Positions 41,888 to 52,223 are shown, counted from the stretch's first letter. The stretch: DNA of 64,000 nt from Lysinibacillus boronitolerans JCM 21713 = 10a = NBRC 103108 (GCF_000772935.1 NZ_JPVR01000063.1:28043-92042); one strand, 5' to 3'. Translations and numbers: made by a program. Notes: generated from the sequence alone by a model not told the origin.

Positions 41888-42889
41888 GTGAAAAAAACTA
41901 TTCAATTAATGGGTTGCCTGCTATTTTTGTTCTGTTTTACTAAAACCGTTTATGCTAGCGATACAGAATGGATAGCTAAAACAAATATAAATGTTGAAAA
42001 AGAATGGACCGTTACTTTTAATGAGCCAATTGATGTTTCTACTGTAAGCAATGACACTTTTTATATTATTGATACGAATGGTAATCGTTACGAAAGCTTA
42101 GTAGTAGCTTTAGATGAATACCGTGTATTAGTCACGCCAATTAATCAAGGCTATAATCCTAATACTACATATTCGCTAATTGTTAATAATGTTAAAAATT
42201 TTAAAGGTAAATCATTAGAAGGCAAGGTTAAGATGAACTTTACAACGGAATCATTTTTTACAAATGAATTGTCCAATGCAGAGTATCTTCTTCTTGCAAA
42301 AGAAGTGCAATTAAAAATAGATAAAATAAAAATTTATTATCCTATTGGAAGATTAAGCGATTATGAATTCAAACGTTCTTATGACAAGATGTTGAAAAAA
42401 ATGAAACTATTAAAGGAAAGTATCGCTTTATATGAATTGGATAATTCATATGAAGGTAAGTTGAATTTAAAAAATGCTAAAGAACAGCTTGGAAAAGTGA
42501 AGAGTGAGTTAGATGATTTTCTTATAGCGAGAAGGGCGCAGTTACAACTAAGATCATTGGAAAATATTCTAATCGAATACACTGCAAAATATGATAATGA
42601 TAATAATCATGCCATTATTGATAAAAAAATAACGGAGATACAGAGACAATTTCCAGTAGGTAATTATTCAGATTATGAATATGAAAAAGTTATAAAAGAA
42701 AAGTCAGCTGAAATTTCAACAACAAATTATAATATTACTATCTTGGCTCTTGATACATCTGCACAAGCAGATAAGAAAAGAAAAGAACTGCAAGCTCAAT
42801 TAGCAGAACTAGAGTTAGATTTGGATGAGATTAGAACTAAGAGAAGTTCTCAATTACGAATTCGCTCTCTTGAAAGTCTTAGGGACTAA
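41888..42889 (+). CDS. secreted Ig-like protein with two coiled-coil repeats
   Basis: Product of 333 residues from GTG 41888 (upstream GGAGATG). Signal peptide about 1-23. An SbsA-type Ig-like domain (about 27-120: WTVTFNEPIDVSTVSNDTFY) is followed by two imperfect ~85-residue helical repeats. One contains YYPIGRLSDYEFKRSYDKM...RRAQLQLRSLENI, the other QFPVGNYSDYEYEKVIKEK...KRSSQLRIRSLESL. It ends right after the second repeat. No wall-binding motif is seen. The Ig domain is related to the C-terminal domain of the next gene's product. Confidence 0.75.
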   Translation: MKKTIQLMGCLLFLFCFTKTVYASDTEWIAKTNINVEKEWTVTFNEPIDVSTVSNDTFYIIDTNGNRYESLVVALDEYRVLVTPINQGYNPNTTYSLIVNNVKNFKGKSLEGKVKMNFTTESFFTNELSNAEYLLLAKEVQLKIDKIKIYYPIGRLSDYEFKRSYDKMLKKMKLLKESIALYELDNSYEGKLNLKNAKEQLGKVKSELDDFLIARRAQLQLRSLENILIEYTAKYDNDNNHAIIDKKITEIQRQFPVGNYSDYEYEKVIKEKSAEISTTNYNITILALDTSAQADKKRKELQAQLAELELDLDEIRTKRSSQLRIRSLESLRD

Positions 42890-42925
42890 CGGAGAATTTC
42901 AAGAATAAAACGAGATTTAACTTTA

Positions 42926-42960
42926 CAATAACTGTCTATTTTTGGACAGTTATTGTTTTA
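42926..42960 (+). terminator. terminator
   Basis: Stem CAATAACTGTC/GACAGTTATTG with an 8-base loop, followed by TTTTA. Confidence 0.85.
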
Positions 42961-43133
42961 TATGATTTTAAGATTTAAAATCTTACTTATTATATACATA
43001 TATGAGCGGTAATTATATTCGGTTTAATATTACTTTCTAGCTTTATGAAATACATTATTTTACCGATAAAAATATATAACTAGGATCAGAAAATTAAGGT
43101 ATTAGTTTTGTAACTTAAAAGGAGGATCTTCCA

Positions 43134-44903
43134 TTGAACAAACGAAAATTAGCATTGTCTGCCTTTATGACTGTACCAATTGTAGCAGTATCAGTTGTTC
43201 ATCCTATAGAGAGTCTTGCGGAAAATCAGGATTGGGTTAATGAAGAAAGTGAAGTAATCGCAAATCCTGACATGAATGGTGTTAACGTTAATGTTTATAG
43301 CGATGTACAAGTATTAGCTGAAAGTGTACCGACTTTAACAGCAACGACAGTTCAGGAACTAAGCGCACTTATTGAGAGTGGAATGAATCAATTTCAGACA
43401 AATATGTCTATCCAATACACAGGCGATAGCTCAATCATTATGGAACAAATCAATAGCATTATAAAAAACAACCTACGTAACAATGATTATTTAAATGGAA
43501 CAGTTGCAAGTTGGAAATATGGCTATAAGGGAACTGCTAATAATGTAGTCATTAGTATAAATTTCAACTATCATACGACAGCAGAGCAGGAGGCCTTTAT
43601 TCAGTCAGAGGTGAGACGGATTGTACAAGAAGAAATTAATCCGTCAATGTCTGATTTTGAAAAAGTAAAGGCTATCAATGATTATATTGTGTTAAACTCC
43701 ACATACTCCTATAATTCATCGACAACACCGCATGCAGCCTATGCCATTCTTAATGAAGGAAAAGGGGTTTGTCAGGCATATGCTCTACTAGCCTATCGTT
43801 TATTGCAAGAGGCTGGAATGGAAGTACGCTATGTTACTGGCTGGGCTGGCGAGGCACATGCATGGAATATCGTAAAGGTAGATGGCCAATGGTATCATCT
43901 AGATACAACTTGGAATGATCCAGTATTCTCTGCAAGTGCGGGAGACATGTCTGATTATGTTAGCTATAAATACTTTTTAATTTCAGATAATGCTATTTTT
44001 CAAGACCATCGAATTGATGATTTAGGCTATCCGAATGCAACAAGTGAGCGTTTTGTGGCAATGAGAAACGTGGAAAGCCCAATACAAATTAATAAAGTTT
44101 TATATTATCCAAATGGCTCTGACAACCAGAAATTATATAAGCTCGATTTAAGGAATATGAATTTACAAGAAGAGAAGGTATCCGATACGCGTGTACAACA
44201 TTTGTTTTATGCAAATGACTGGTTATATTTTAGTAACTATTCGAATGGTGGATATCTCTATAAAATGAAGGCTAATGGCTCAAATAGTACGATGCTTGCA
44301 AACAAACGAGTGACAAAGATCACACGAGAGGGTAGCGATTTAGTAGCTTATAATAACAATGTTGAAATCTATCGTGAAACTCTTCAAGAGAATCCTATTG
44401 ATGATACGAAAATTAACCAAGTTACAGAATTGTCGAATCAAGTTGTATTTCTAAGTAAAGATTTTAAATCGAAGGCAGAGCAACTATTTTCATTATTTGA
44501 TAGTCTCTCACTAGCTGAGCAATTACGACTATCAAATGGAGTACAGCAGCACATTAAGCTCATACGAGAGAAATATCAAAAAATGGAGTCACTTACCTTT
44601 AATGACTCAACAGCTTGGACATCTGTGCCGAAGGTGAATGATGTCAAGAAGCCTTGGACAATTCAGTTAAGTCAAGAAGTGTTAAACACACCTGAAAACC
44701 TAAAGCACATTGTATTACTTGATATGTTTGGCGACTCAATAGATATTTCTGTTCGGGTAGATGGCAAAAAGATTACGGTGACGCCAACAAACAATTATAT
44801 AGAAGGTATCCCCTACACGCTTGTCATCAATTCAAAATTGAAAAACGTAAATAATCAAACGTTGGATAAAGGCATCCATTTACAATTTAACTATCAAAAA
44901 TGA
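43134..44903 (+). CDS. secreted transglutaminase-like protein
   Basis: Product of 589 residues from TTG 43134 (RBS AAAAGGAGGAT). Signal peptide about 1-29. A transglutaminase-like core (about 165-265) has the Cys of GVCQAYALL (~213), His of AHAWNI (~243) and Asp of LDTTWND (~259). A DUF5050/propeller-like region follows (about 305-420), then an SbsA-type Ig domain at the C-terminus (about 500-589) related to that of the preceding gene. It could crosslink or cut wall or S-layer proteins; substrate unknown. Confidence 0.88.
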   Translation: MNKRKLALSAFMTVPIVAVSVVHPIESLAENQDWVNEESEVIANPDMNGVNVNVYSDVQVLAESVPTLTATTVQELSALIESGMNQFQTNMSIQYTGDSSIIMEQINSIIKNNLRNNDYLNGTVASWKYGYKGTANNVVISINFNYHTTAEQEAFIQSEVRRIVQEEINPSMSDFEKVKAINDYIVLNSTYSYNSSTTPHAAYAILNEGKGVCQAYALLAYRLLQEAGMEVRYVTGWAGEAHAWNIVKVDGQWYHLDTTWNDPVFSASAGDMSDYVSYKYFLISDNAIFQDHRIDDLGYPNATSERFVAMRNVESPIQINKVLYYPNGSDNQKLYKLDLRNMNLQEEKVSDTRVQHLFYANDWLYFSNYSNGGYLYKMKANGSNSTMLANKRVTKITREGSDLVAYNNNVEIYRETLQENPIDDTKINQVTELSNQVVFLSKDFKSKAEQLFSLFDSLSLAEQLRLSNGVQQHIKLIREKYQKMESLTFNDSTAWTSVPKVNDVKKPWTIQLSQEVLNTPENLKHIVLLDMFGDSIDISVRVDGKKITVTPTNNYIEGIPYTLVINSKLKNVNNQTLDKGIHLQFNYQK

Positions 44904-44925
44904 TTGAATTAAGAGAGAACAAAAA

Positions 44926-44970
44926 TAAGAGTTTCGTGGCCGAATGAGTCACGAAGTTCTTATTTTTTTA
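44926..44970 (+). terminator. terminator
   Basis: Imperfect stem AATAAGAGTTTCGTG with CACGAAGTTCTTATT and a T-rich tail. The remaining gap to 45325 (about 350 bp) shows no ORF; I cannot pick out a promoter. Confidence 0.75.
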
Positions 44971-45325
44971 TGTAATGAGTTTGTAGTTTACAGTCGTTTG
45001 AAGTATTCAGAAGATGGTATTTTAAACACTGAAATAAGACGCAATCTTTAATTTCTTAAAAGGAAATTAATAATTATGTAACTTATTGAGGGGATGACAA
45101 GTCTACTTAAAAGGGATGTTCTAATAGTGTGAAACCAACCACAATAAGTTTTATAGAAAATATTCATGGTATTTTAGAATATCATTTGTTCTACATGAAG
45201 CTTTTGAAGGAGAAAGGCTAGCACTCTAGTACCGAATTCTACTTTATTCGATAAAAATCCCACATTTTGGGCTTTGTTCATGTTAAGATGGTAGAGACGA
45301 TTTTAAGAGGAAAAAGGAGATTGAG

Positions 45326-47218
45326 ATGTTTAGAAAACTAAAGACTACATGTATTGTATCAGCAGTTGCGTTGGCTACGATTTTGCCAGGACAAGCGTCT
45401 GCATCAGCTACTAGTAACAAGGGAATTCAGATAAAAAACAATGTTTCGATTACGATTAATGGAGAAGCAATCAATGTTAATGATCCTATTTTAAACAAGT
45501 CGGACTTCTTATTATTACCAATGCGTGCATTATATGAAGCGGTTGGTGCAAGTGTGGATTGGAATAAGGAAACGTTGACTGCATCGGCGATTCGCAATGG
45601 TAAGATGGTTGATTTAACGATCGATTCGAAGACGGCTTTAGTAGATGGTCAAGAGGTAGCAATGGATGTTGCGCCATTTATGTATAAGGATCGTACTTAT
45701 ATGCCATTACGTTTCGTCAGTGAAAACTTTGATGGTGTTGTTAATTGGGATGAGGCTACCCAATCGGTAGATATTACATTATCAGATGAAACAACAGCAC
45801 CACCGCAGGAAGACCCATATATCTTACATATCAATAATAAACGTATTGTCATGAAAGATCCGATTGTTTCAAAGGATGGAAGAACCTATTTACCTGCTAG
45901 CTATATTTATGATTATTTAGATGATTCATCTGGCACTTGGCAACCTGATGGTTCCTTTGAATTGTTAATTGGTGGGATGAGCTTTATTTTCAATGATAAC
46001 AGTAATCAGGCTCTGATTAACAATGAGGCAGTGACAATGATCGAAAAGCCATTTATACAAAAGGGCAAAATGTATGTTCCTGCTAAGTTTCTTGTGGATG
46101 CATTAGGCGGGAATTTGCGTTATATCACAGAAAAGAAAGAAATGTATATTTATGTATATCGTTATATGTATACAAGCTCTTTCCTTGAAAAATCATACGG
46201 CACTACGTCATCGCCAGAGGTTGTTCCTTCTGCTCGTTTAGAAGGGGATCGTGATCTATTTATTAGTGATAATCCAGAAACATTAACACGTAAGCTTGTA
46301 CCAATAAATAATGTAACACTTGCACAATACGACGTAAAACCAACGACAGCAATGAATAAGCACCGTGTCTTTGGCTGGCACTATAACACACTGGGAACAG
46401 ATGTCAATATTGGTATTACTGTCCAAAACAAGTCTATGACAGAGAGCATTAAAGTGACTGATTCAAAAGGCATTAACCAAAAAACAGGTAATAGCTGGGT
46501 AGGTCATGATATTGGTTTAACAATTGCGGATGCTGTATTAAATAATAAACTAAAAAAATCAGAGAGTAGTGGCATTGTTATCGCACCAGGTGAAACGAAG
46601 CTAATTGAAACATATGACCTACACTATGATTATATTATCGGCTTTTTACATGATTTAGATATTCAAGCAGTCAATGGTGGAAAACCTGAGTATACAATAC
46701 GTACAGTGCTTTCAAAGGATAATACGGATTTAACAACAATCAAATCGGACCAGGTTGCGGTGGATGAGTATGCGAAACATCCAAGAGGTGCGTGGCCAAG
46801 TGCTACAATTCTAGCAGAGCTACCAGCATATACAGTAGATACTCCTGAGGTAGGCTATAACATTTCTAATGGCCGTACAGACCATCTACAAACGGCTGAA
46901 AATTCACTTTCTCAAATTAATGGTGCTGTAGGAAACCCAGGTCACTTCGGTATGAACTACAAAGTTTCCATTCCTGTTGTCAATCCAACAGGCTCTACAA
47001 AAACGATTAAGCTGAAACTAGCTGGTCGAGGAGGATTATACAGCGGAGCAATTAAGGTGAATGGCAAAGTGTATTTAGTGCCTTCTTTAAGAGTAGGGGC
47101 AGAGTATGTTGAATTACCAGATTTCAAGATGAAGGGTTCGAAAGATACGATTGAATTAGAACTAATGCATGCTGGTGGTGTCAATCTTCCAGTAGCGATC
47201 TATGTAGAAACAAAATAA
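45326..47218 (+). CDS. secreted protein with two copper-amine-oxidase N-domains
   Basis: Product of 630 residues. Signal peptide 1-27 (GQASASA). Two Cu_amine_oxidN1-type modules (about 35-155 and 165-275), recognised by LLLPMRALYEAVGASVDWN, TYMPLRFVSENFDGVVNWDEAT and MYVPAKFLVDALGGNL. The C-terminal ~350 residues form a beta-rich region I do not recognise. Such modules are common in Firmicute surface proteins and do not imply oxidase activity. RBS AAAAAGGAG. Confidence 0.85.
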   Translation: MFRKLKTTCIVSAVALATILPGQASASATSNKGIQIKNNVSITINGEAINVNDPILNKSDFLLLPMRALYEAVGASVDWNKETLTASAIRNGKMVDLTIDSKTALVDGQEVAMDVAPFMYKDRTYMPLRFVSENFDGVVNWDEATQSVDITLSDETTAPPQEDPYILHINNKRIVMKDPIVSKDGRTYLPASYIYDYLDDSSGTWQPDGSFELLIGGMSFIFNDNSNQALINNEAVTMIEKPFIQKGKMYVPAKFLVDALGGNLRYITEKKEMYIYVYRYMYTSSFLEKSYGTTSSPEVVPSARLEGDRDLFISDNPETLTRKLVPINNVTLAQYDVKPTTAMNKHRVFGWHYNTLGTDVNIGITVQNKSMTESIKVTDSKGINQKTGNSWVGHDIGLTIADAVLNNKLKKSESSGIVIAPGETKLIETYDLHYDYIIGFLHDLDIQAVNGGKPEYTIRTVLSKDNTDLTTIKSDQVAVDEYAKHPRGAWPSATILAELPAYTVDTPEVGYNISNGRTDHLQTAENSLSQINGAVGNPGHFGMNYKVSIPVVNPTGSTKTIKLKLAGRGGLYSGAIKVNGKVYLVPSLRVGAEYVELPDFKMKGSKDTIELELMHAGGVNLPVAIYVETK

Positions 47219-47284
47219 AAAAGTCACTGGCACGGGCCTTGTGACATGGTACGTGCCATACTTTGAATTAATTCGGAGTGAAAA

Positions 47285-49777
47285 ATGGCAAGAAAACTAA
47301 TAACGATTATTGTTGTCCTATTCATGCTTACACTAACAGTTAGCCCCATTAATGGCCAAGCTGCTGGTTTAGGCAATAAAGTCAGTGAAGTTAAAACAGA
47401 GGTTTCACCACAGGTAATCCATTCACAGCAAAACTATACGTCAGGTTCTATACGTCAGTTTGTAAATGTTTTAGATGTCAATTTAAATAATACATATACA
47501 AAACTAGAAATTGGTATGCCTAACCCTATTAATTCATTAAAGACAACATCAGCGATGGCTAAGCAAAACACCTTTGATGGGCACCGCGTTGTTGGAGCTG
47601 TCAATGCCTCTTACTTTTTAGGAAATGGTATGCCTGCGAACTTGTTAGCAGAAAATAATGAAATTGTGAACTATGGTATTTTGGGAGATACATATGATAG
47701 CCCAACACAAAAGCCAGTTGCATTTGGTTTATCGAAATCAGGGAAAGCGATTGCAGACTATTATTCTACGAATCTAACTTTTCAAGTGAATGGCAAAAGC
47801 TATCCTATTGATCTTATTAATAGTGAACGAGGAACAAATAAAAACGTTTTATATACACCTGATAAAAGATCAACAGGTACAAATACATGGGGTGTAGAAC
47901 TTGTTGTGTCGGGCGCAAGCCAAGATACAAGCACCTTGCATTTTGGTGACCAGTTCTCAGGCACAGTATCTCATGTAACAGCCTATGGAGCAGAAGGTAA
48001 CTCGACTGTACCAGCAGATGGCTTTGTTATCTCTGTACAAAATAAAGAATTAGCTGCTGAATTAAGTAGTATTACAGCAGGTACAAGCGTGGATGTCAGC
48101 TTATCAATCGATCAAAAATGGATGGATGCACAGTTCATTTTAGCTGCTGGACCGATGCTTGTGCGTAACGGTAAAGTGGATATTTCTATGCCAACGAATT
48201 CAGGGTTTGCTTCCACACGTAGCCCACGTACAGCAGTAGCTATCGATGCTACAGGTACAAATGTATCTCTTGTGACAATTGATGGTCGCATAAGTGGTCA
48301 TAGTAATGGTGTTAATTTATCAGATTTAGCTGCTCATTTAATTTCGGTGGGTGCTACGTCGGCTATTAACCTAGATGGAGGCGGCTCTACAGCAATGGTC
48401 GTGCGTAATCCAGGGGGTTATTTCGCCAATCTCGTAAATAGACCATCAGAGGGCAGTGAGCGTCGTGTATCAGCGATTTTACAGGTTGTGAATACAGCGC
48501 CACCAGGGAAAGTAAAATCCATTACGTTAAGTAGCGTTGGTCAAGTAATGAAAGGTTCTTCTGTAGATATGCAGGTTGTAAGTGCCTATGATCAATACTT
48601 GAATCCAATGACCATCAACCCAGCAAATATGAACTGGTCAGTTGAAGGTAATATTGGCAAGATGGACGGTGCAACCTTCACAGCAACACAAAAGGGTGAA
48701 GGGAAAATTATTGGAGAGTATGAAGGTATTCGTACGTCTACAGCTGTGAAAGTAGTAGATCTAGCAGAAAAACCTATTGTACTAGATAGCTTTGATAATA
48801 CGTCATCTTGGACAACAGAAGTGGCGAAAGCTAATGCTTCATTAGCAAGCTCTAAAGAGTATGCAAGACAGGGAGCTGCTAGCTTACAATTAAACTATGA
48901 TTTCACAACAGCAGGCACAGGCACAAAAGCAGCCTATATGGTTGCGAAAACACCAATTGCTATTTCAGGGCAGCCTAAAAATATCGGTCTTTGGGTATTT
49001 GGCGATGCTGGTAAGCATTGGCTAAGAGGCGTTGTGATTGATGGTACTGGAGCTAAGCATACAATTGATTTTACAAGCCAGGGTGGTTTAGACTGGAGTG
49101 GTTGGAAGTACGTAACGGCGAATATTCCGAGTGACTTACCTCAGCCATTGAAATTCGAGCGTATGTATGTTGCTCAGCCAACAGCTTCTCTTCAGAAGAA
49201 AGGTCAGCTGTATTTCGATCAGTTACAAGCAGTTTATAAAGACAATCATGAGGAATTAGTTTATACAGATGTGACAAAAGGGCATTGGGCATTTTCAGAA
49301 ATCCAAAGTCTATACGATCAATCCCTTATTAAAGGATACTCAAATGGAACGTTCAAACCAGAGGCATCCATTACACGTGCAGAGGCAGCTACGATTATTG
49401 CCAGAGCGCTGAATCTAACGACTACGAAGGATTCTAGCTTTAAAGATGTAAGTAAGAGTCATTATGCATACAGTGCCATTGCTGCAGTTGAGCAGGCTGG
49501 CATTATTAAAGGGCAAGAGGCAGGAAAGTTTAATCCAAACGGACAGCTTTCACGTGCTGAAATGTCTGCCATTTTAACAAGAGCCTATAAATTAACAGGT
49601 ACAAGCAAAGTAAGCTTCTCAGATGTGAAATCAACACATTGGGCATACAGCCACATCCAAGCACTTGTCGCAAATGATTTAACTGGAGGCTTCCCAGATA
49701 ACACATTTAGACCAGATGCACAAATTACACGTGCTCAATTTGCAAGCTTCTTAAATAGATGCTTATCTTTAAAATAA
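47285..49777 (+). CDS. SLH-anchored phosphodiester glycosidase (NAGPA family)
   Basis: Product of 830 residues. Signal peptide about 1-27. A NAGPA-type phosphodiester glycosidase domain (about 60-400) with GAVNASYFLGNG, RTAVAIDATG and SAINLDGGGSTAMVVRN. A middle beta region (about 410-640) follows, then three SLH domains (about 655-830). NAGPA enzymes uncap GlcNAc-1-phosphodiesters; a role in trimming wall polymer or exopolysaccharide is inferred. RBS CGGAGTGA. It follows the 45326 gene by 66 bp. Confidence 0.9.
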   Translation: MARKLITIIVVLFMLTLTVSPINGQAAGLGNKVSEVKTEVSPQVIHSQQNYTSGSIRQFVNVLDVNLNNTYTKLEIGMPNPINSLKTTSAMAKQNTFDGHRVVGAVNASYFLGNGMPANLLAENNEIVNYGILGDTYDSPTQKPVAFGLSKSGKAIADYYSTNLTFQVNGKSYPIDLINSERGTNKNVLYTPDKRSTGTNTWGVELVVSGASQDTSTLHFGDQFSGTVSHVTAYGAEGNSTVPADGFVISVQNKELAAELSSITAGTSVDVSLSIDQKWMDAQFILAAGPMLVRNGKVDISMPTNSGFASTRSPRTAVAIDATGTNVSLVTIDGRISGHSNGVNLSDLAAHLISVGATSAINLDGGGSTAMVVRNPGGYFANLVNRPSEGSERRVSAILQVVNTAPPGKVKSITLSSVGQVMKGSSVDMQVVSAYDQYLNPMTINPANMNWSVEGNIGKMDGATFTATQKGEGKIIGEYEGIRTSTAVKVVDLAEKPIVLDSFDNTSSWTTEVAKANASLASSKEYARQGAASLQLNYDFTTAGTGTKAAYMVAKTPIAISGQPKNIGLWVFGDAGKHWLRGVVIDGTGAKHTIDFTSQGGLDWSGWKYVTANIPSDLPQPLKFERMYVAQPTASLQKKGQLYFDQLQAVYKDNHEELVYTDVTKGHWAFSEIQSLYDQSLIKGYSNGTFKPEASITRAEAATIIARALNLTTTKDSSFKDVSKSHYAYSAIAAVEQAGIIKGQEAGKFNPNGQLSRAEMSAILTRAYKLTGTSKVSFSDVKSTHWAYSHIQALVANDLTGGFPDNTFRPDAQITRAQFASFLNRCLSLK

Positions 49778-49785
49778 AGAAGACA

Positions 49786-49818
49786 AATCCTCTGTACAGC
49801 TACAGAGGATTCTTTATG
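49786..49818 (+). terminator. terminator
   Basis: Stem AATCCTCTGTA with TACAGAGGATT, short loop, and a TCTTT tail. Confidence 0.82.
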
Positions 49819-49822
49819 TTAT

Positions 49823-50200
49823 GTTGAAAAACAAAACAATCAACAGCAATTTTATGAAAGGTGAAGTGGATATCCGTTGCTTGCTTTCTTGTGGGTTAGC
49901 GCCGAGCCTCTTCCTCGACAACTGCTCTGTGCAGGATCTCGCCTGTCTCGCTATTCCACGAGAGTCAAGTAGCAATCCACGCTAACCCACAAAATGTTAA
50001 CTTTTTGAAAGGTTTTCACTAATCATTTTATTGAGGAGTGCTGTCACTCATCACTTCTCCACATTTTTCACTACTGTTAGTATGAAAGAAAAGGAAAAGC
50101 CACTTATTCTGCATGGTTGCTTAGAGTGGAGGCAGCGTCACTCCTAGGGAATTTAGCGGCTCATCGGACGGGACGCTGGCGGAACGAAAATCAACCCATC
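49823..50200. repeat. dispersed intergenic repeat, copy A
   Basis: About 380 bp sharing ordered blocks with 61247-61645: TTGAAAAACAAAAC at the left edge, CTCGCCT..CT.GCTAT.CCAC..GAGTCAAG, CACAAAAT, TAGTATGAAAGA.AAGGAAA, GAGTGGAG.CAG.GTCAC and ATCGGACG. An inner inverted repeat, GTGGGTTAGCG/CGCTAACCCAC, bounds the first half. The GGAACGAAAATCAACC end resembles intergenic repeats I recall from other Bacillaceae. No ORF. Confidence 0.8.
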
Positions 50201-50248
50201 GCTCGTTTTGCTAAATGTTTTTTAGTGTCATCATCCTCTTGTATAACA

Positions 50249-50288
50249 AAAAATCCGCCTTGTCCTTTTACGGACAAGGCGGATTTAG
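50249..50288 (-). terminator. terminator of HlyD-like operon (minus strand)
   Basis: Perfect stem AAATCCGCCTTGTCC/GGACAAGGCGGATTT with a 6-base loop and, on the minus strand, a following TTTTT. Confidence 0.95.
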
Positions 50289-50289
50289 A

Positions 50290-51549
50290 TTAGAAAACGA
50301 TATATTTCACATATTGCTTCCAAGTTAGCTCTTTAAAATGGCTCCATTGGATTTTCTCAACAGGTAATGTTCTGAAGGTATAGGCTTCGGTATTACGTTT
50401 CTCATTCGAGAGCATTGGCGTACCTTCATCCAGATAATCCATAAAAATAGCTGACTTAGCCGTTTTAAATTGCACATTGACATCAATTAGCTGAATTTTA
50501 CCGTCCTGATTGATAATATAAAGCTTTTTGTTCCCTTTTTTAGCTGTGGCTAGCCACGATTTATCGACTTTATAAGAATCGAATGCTTCGTTGACAATAA
50601 TAGAGGCTTTGCCAGTTGTCGAAAATGGGATGTCCTCTAATGGGGCATCCTGTTGCAATGTTACTTCATAATTAGTTGGTTGTGGTAAGGAAGCCGTTTT
50701 AGCTAGTTCATTTGCCCAAACTGTCTGATCGTCAGTAGCAATCGTTTGTTTTTCTAATACTACGCCAGATAGATCACCTTTGACATGTTTCACCTTAAAA
50801 TCAACAGTTTGCCCTTCTTGTACCTTTTGCCATTCCTTTTCTGATAAATAGGCATACATTGCTTTTTCATTGGAGTAGATTTCAAAAGTTAACGCACCCG
50901 CTTCTTCCTTAATTGCTGACACAACACCATCAATAGGGCTGACAATTCCCTGACGAGATTGTATTTGTGTTATTTGGGCTTCAAGTAGCCCAATTTGACG
51001 ATTCGTTTCGGCAATATGTCGGTTTAACAGCGCAACTGCTGTCGAAGCTGAATTTTGTTGAGCAAGCTCTAATTTTAGTGTTACAGATAGCTTATCATTG
51101 ATTTGATCCGTATTAATGGAGCTTTTTGGGTTAGAGTCGTCACCATATTCATCCTCAATTTGATCGAGTGCATCCTCTAAATCTTGTAATTCTGTTTCAT
51201 AGGCCGTACGTTCAGATTCAAGCCTTGTTAACTCCTCGTCCACCTCATCTGTTTTATAGGTAGCGAGTACATCATTCATCATTACTTCTTGGCCACGCTT
51301 TACATTCACAGCCGATAAGTTAGTTGCATCCGCAGTAATTGTGTATGTCTCAGCAGGTGCTACAATAGTTTCTTTAGTAAGACGCTCTGTATTCGTGCCG
51401 ACATAAGCCTTTTGAAATTCATCGATAAAGTAGGATCGTGTCACACTGCTATTATCTTTAAAGACAAAATAAGCATTTATACTGATTACTAGCATTGCTA
51501 ACACGATGGTCATAGTTGTCCATGGTCTTGTTTTGATAAATGCCATCAT
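50290..51549 (-). CDS. HlyD-family membrane-fusion (adaptor) protein
   Basis: Product of 419 residues. One N-terminal membrane helix (about 12-30), a lipoyl-like half (TITADATNLSAVNVKRGQEVMMNDVLATY), a coiled-coil hairpin (about 105-205) and the second lipoyl half (GIVSPIDGVVSAIKEEAG). Such adaptors pair with ABC or MFS exporters, but no transporter gene is adjacent. It overlaps the upstream membrane-protein gene by 4 bp, so the two act together. Confidence 0.85.
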   Translation of the reverse strand: MMAFIKTRPWTTMTIVLAMLVISINAYFVFKDNSSVTRSYFIDEFQKAYVGTNTERLTKETIVAPAETYTITADATNLSAVNVKRGQEVMMNDVLATYKTDEVDEELTRLESERTAYETELQDLEDALDQIEDEYGDDSNPKSSINTDQINDKLSVTLKLELAQQNSASTAVALLNRHIAETNRQIGLLEAQITQIQSRQGIVSPIDGVVSAIKEEAGALTFEIYSNEKAMYAYLSEKEWQKVQEGQTVDFKVKHVKGDLSGVVLEKQTIATDDQTVWANELAKTASLPQPTNYEVTLQQDAPLEDIPFSTTGKASIIVNEAFDSYKVDKSWLATAKKGNKKLYIINQDGKIQLIDVNVQFKTAKSAIFMDYLDEGTPMLSNEKRNTEAYTFRTLPVEKIQWSHFKELTWKQYVKYIVF

Positions 51550-52223
51550 CCTAACCCCCTAGCAATCCATTCTTTAATTGGTAGCACACTGATCAAGCCT
51601 ACAAAAAGGGCCATAAATAGCTGCACAGCAATCAATTTGATTACTAACATTTTTCTACTAGCTTCTTCCTCCCATTTCGATAGGAAGAGATACTGTACAA
51701 TAATGATTAAAACCGTTGTTACCGTCAACTGATTAATCGTAAATAACACGAAATCTGTTTCAATCACCTGTAAGGCAGCAGGAGCCAAGGAGAAGAAAGA
51801 AAACATGGTCGTATAGCCTACTGCATAGAAAACAGCGAAGAGGACTGCTTTTTCAATTAATAGAAAGGCCACAACATAAAGCTGGACTCTTTTTATCCAA
51901 GTATAAGGAATGTCCGTTAATAGATGTAATAGATAGGTAACACCATAATAGTGGAAGCAAAAATAGACGATTGCCCATAAAATGGCACCAAGCATCGAAA
52001 GGATACGTGCTACATAGTATTCATTTTGTAAATCCTTAGCGAATAAGGACGTTAAATTTTCTGTCCCCATTCCCCAATATTCGCGAGCAGCAAACAACAG
52101 GATGAAAAGAATGAACACCGTTAGTACTCGTTTTTTATATCCGATGACCTCGCCTTCCTCTACGATGCTAGTAAAGTAGGTAGGATTTTTTAAACTATGC
52201 CAGAACTTATAATGGTAAAACAT
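51546..52223 (-). CDS. multi-pass membrane protein, unassigned
   Basis: Product of 225 residues from ATG 52223 (AAAGGA upstream); a 39-residue upstream extension is rejected. Five or six hydrophobic segments (about 34-50, 75-100, 112-135, 140-165, 168-190 and 198-218). The layout recalls YIP1-like membrane proteins, but I cannot confirm a family. It is translationally coupled to the HlyD-like gene. Confidence 0.65.
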   Translation of the reverse strand: MFYHYKFWHSLKNPTYFTSIVEEGEVIGYKKRVLTVFILFILLFAAREYWGMGTENLTSLFAKDLQNEYYVARILSMLGAILWAIVYFCFHYYGVTYLLHLLTDIPYTWIKRVQLYVVAFLLIEKAVLFAVFYAVGYTTMFSFFSLAPAALQVIETDFVLFTINQLTVTTVLIIIVQYLFLSKWEEEASRKMLVIKLIAVQLFMALFVGLISVLPIKEWIARGLG

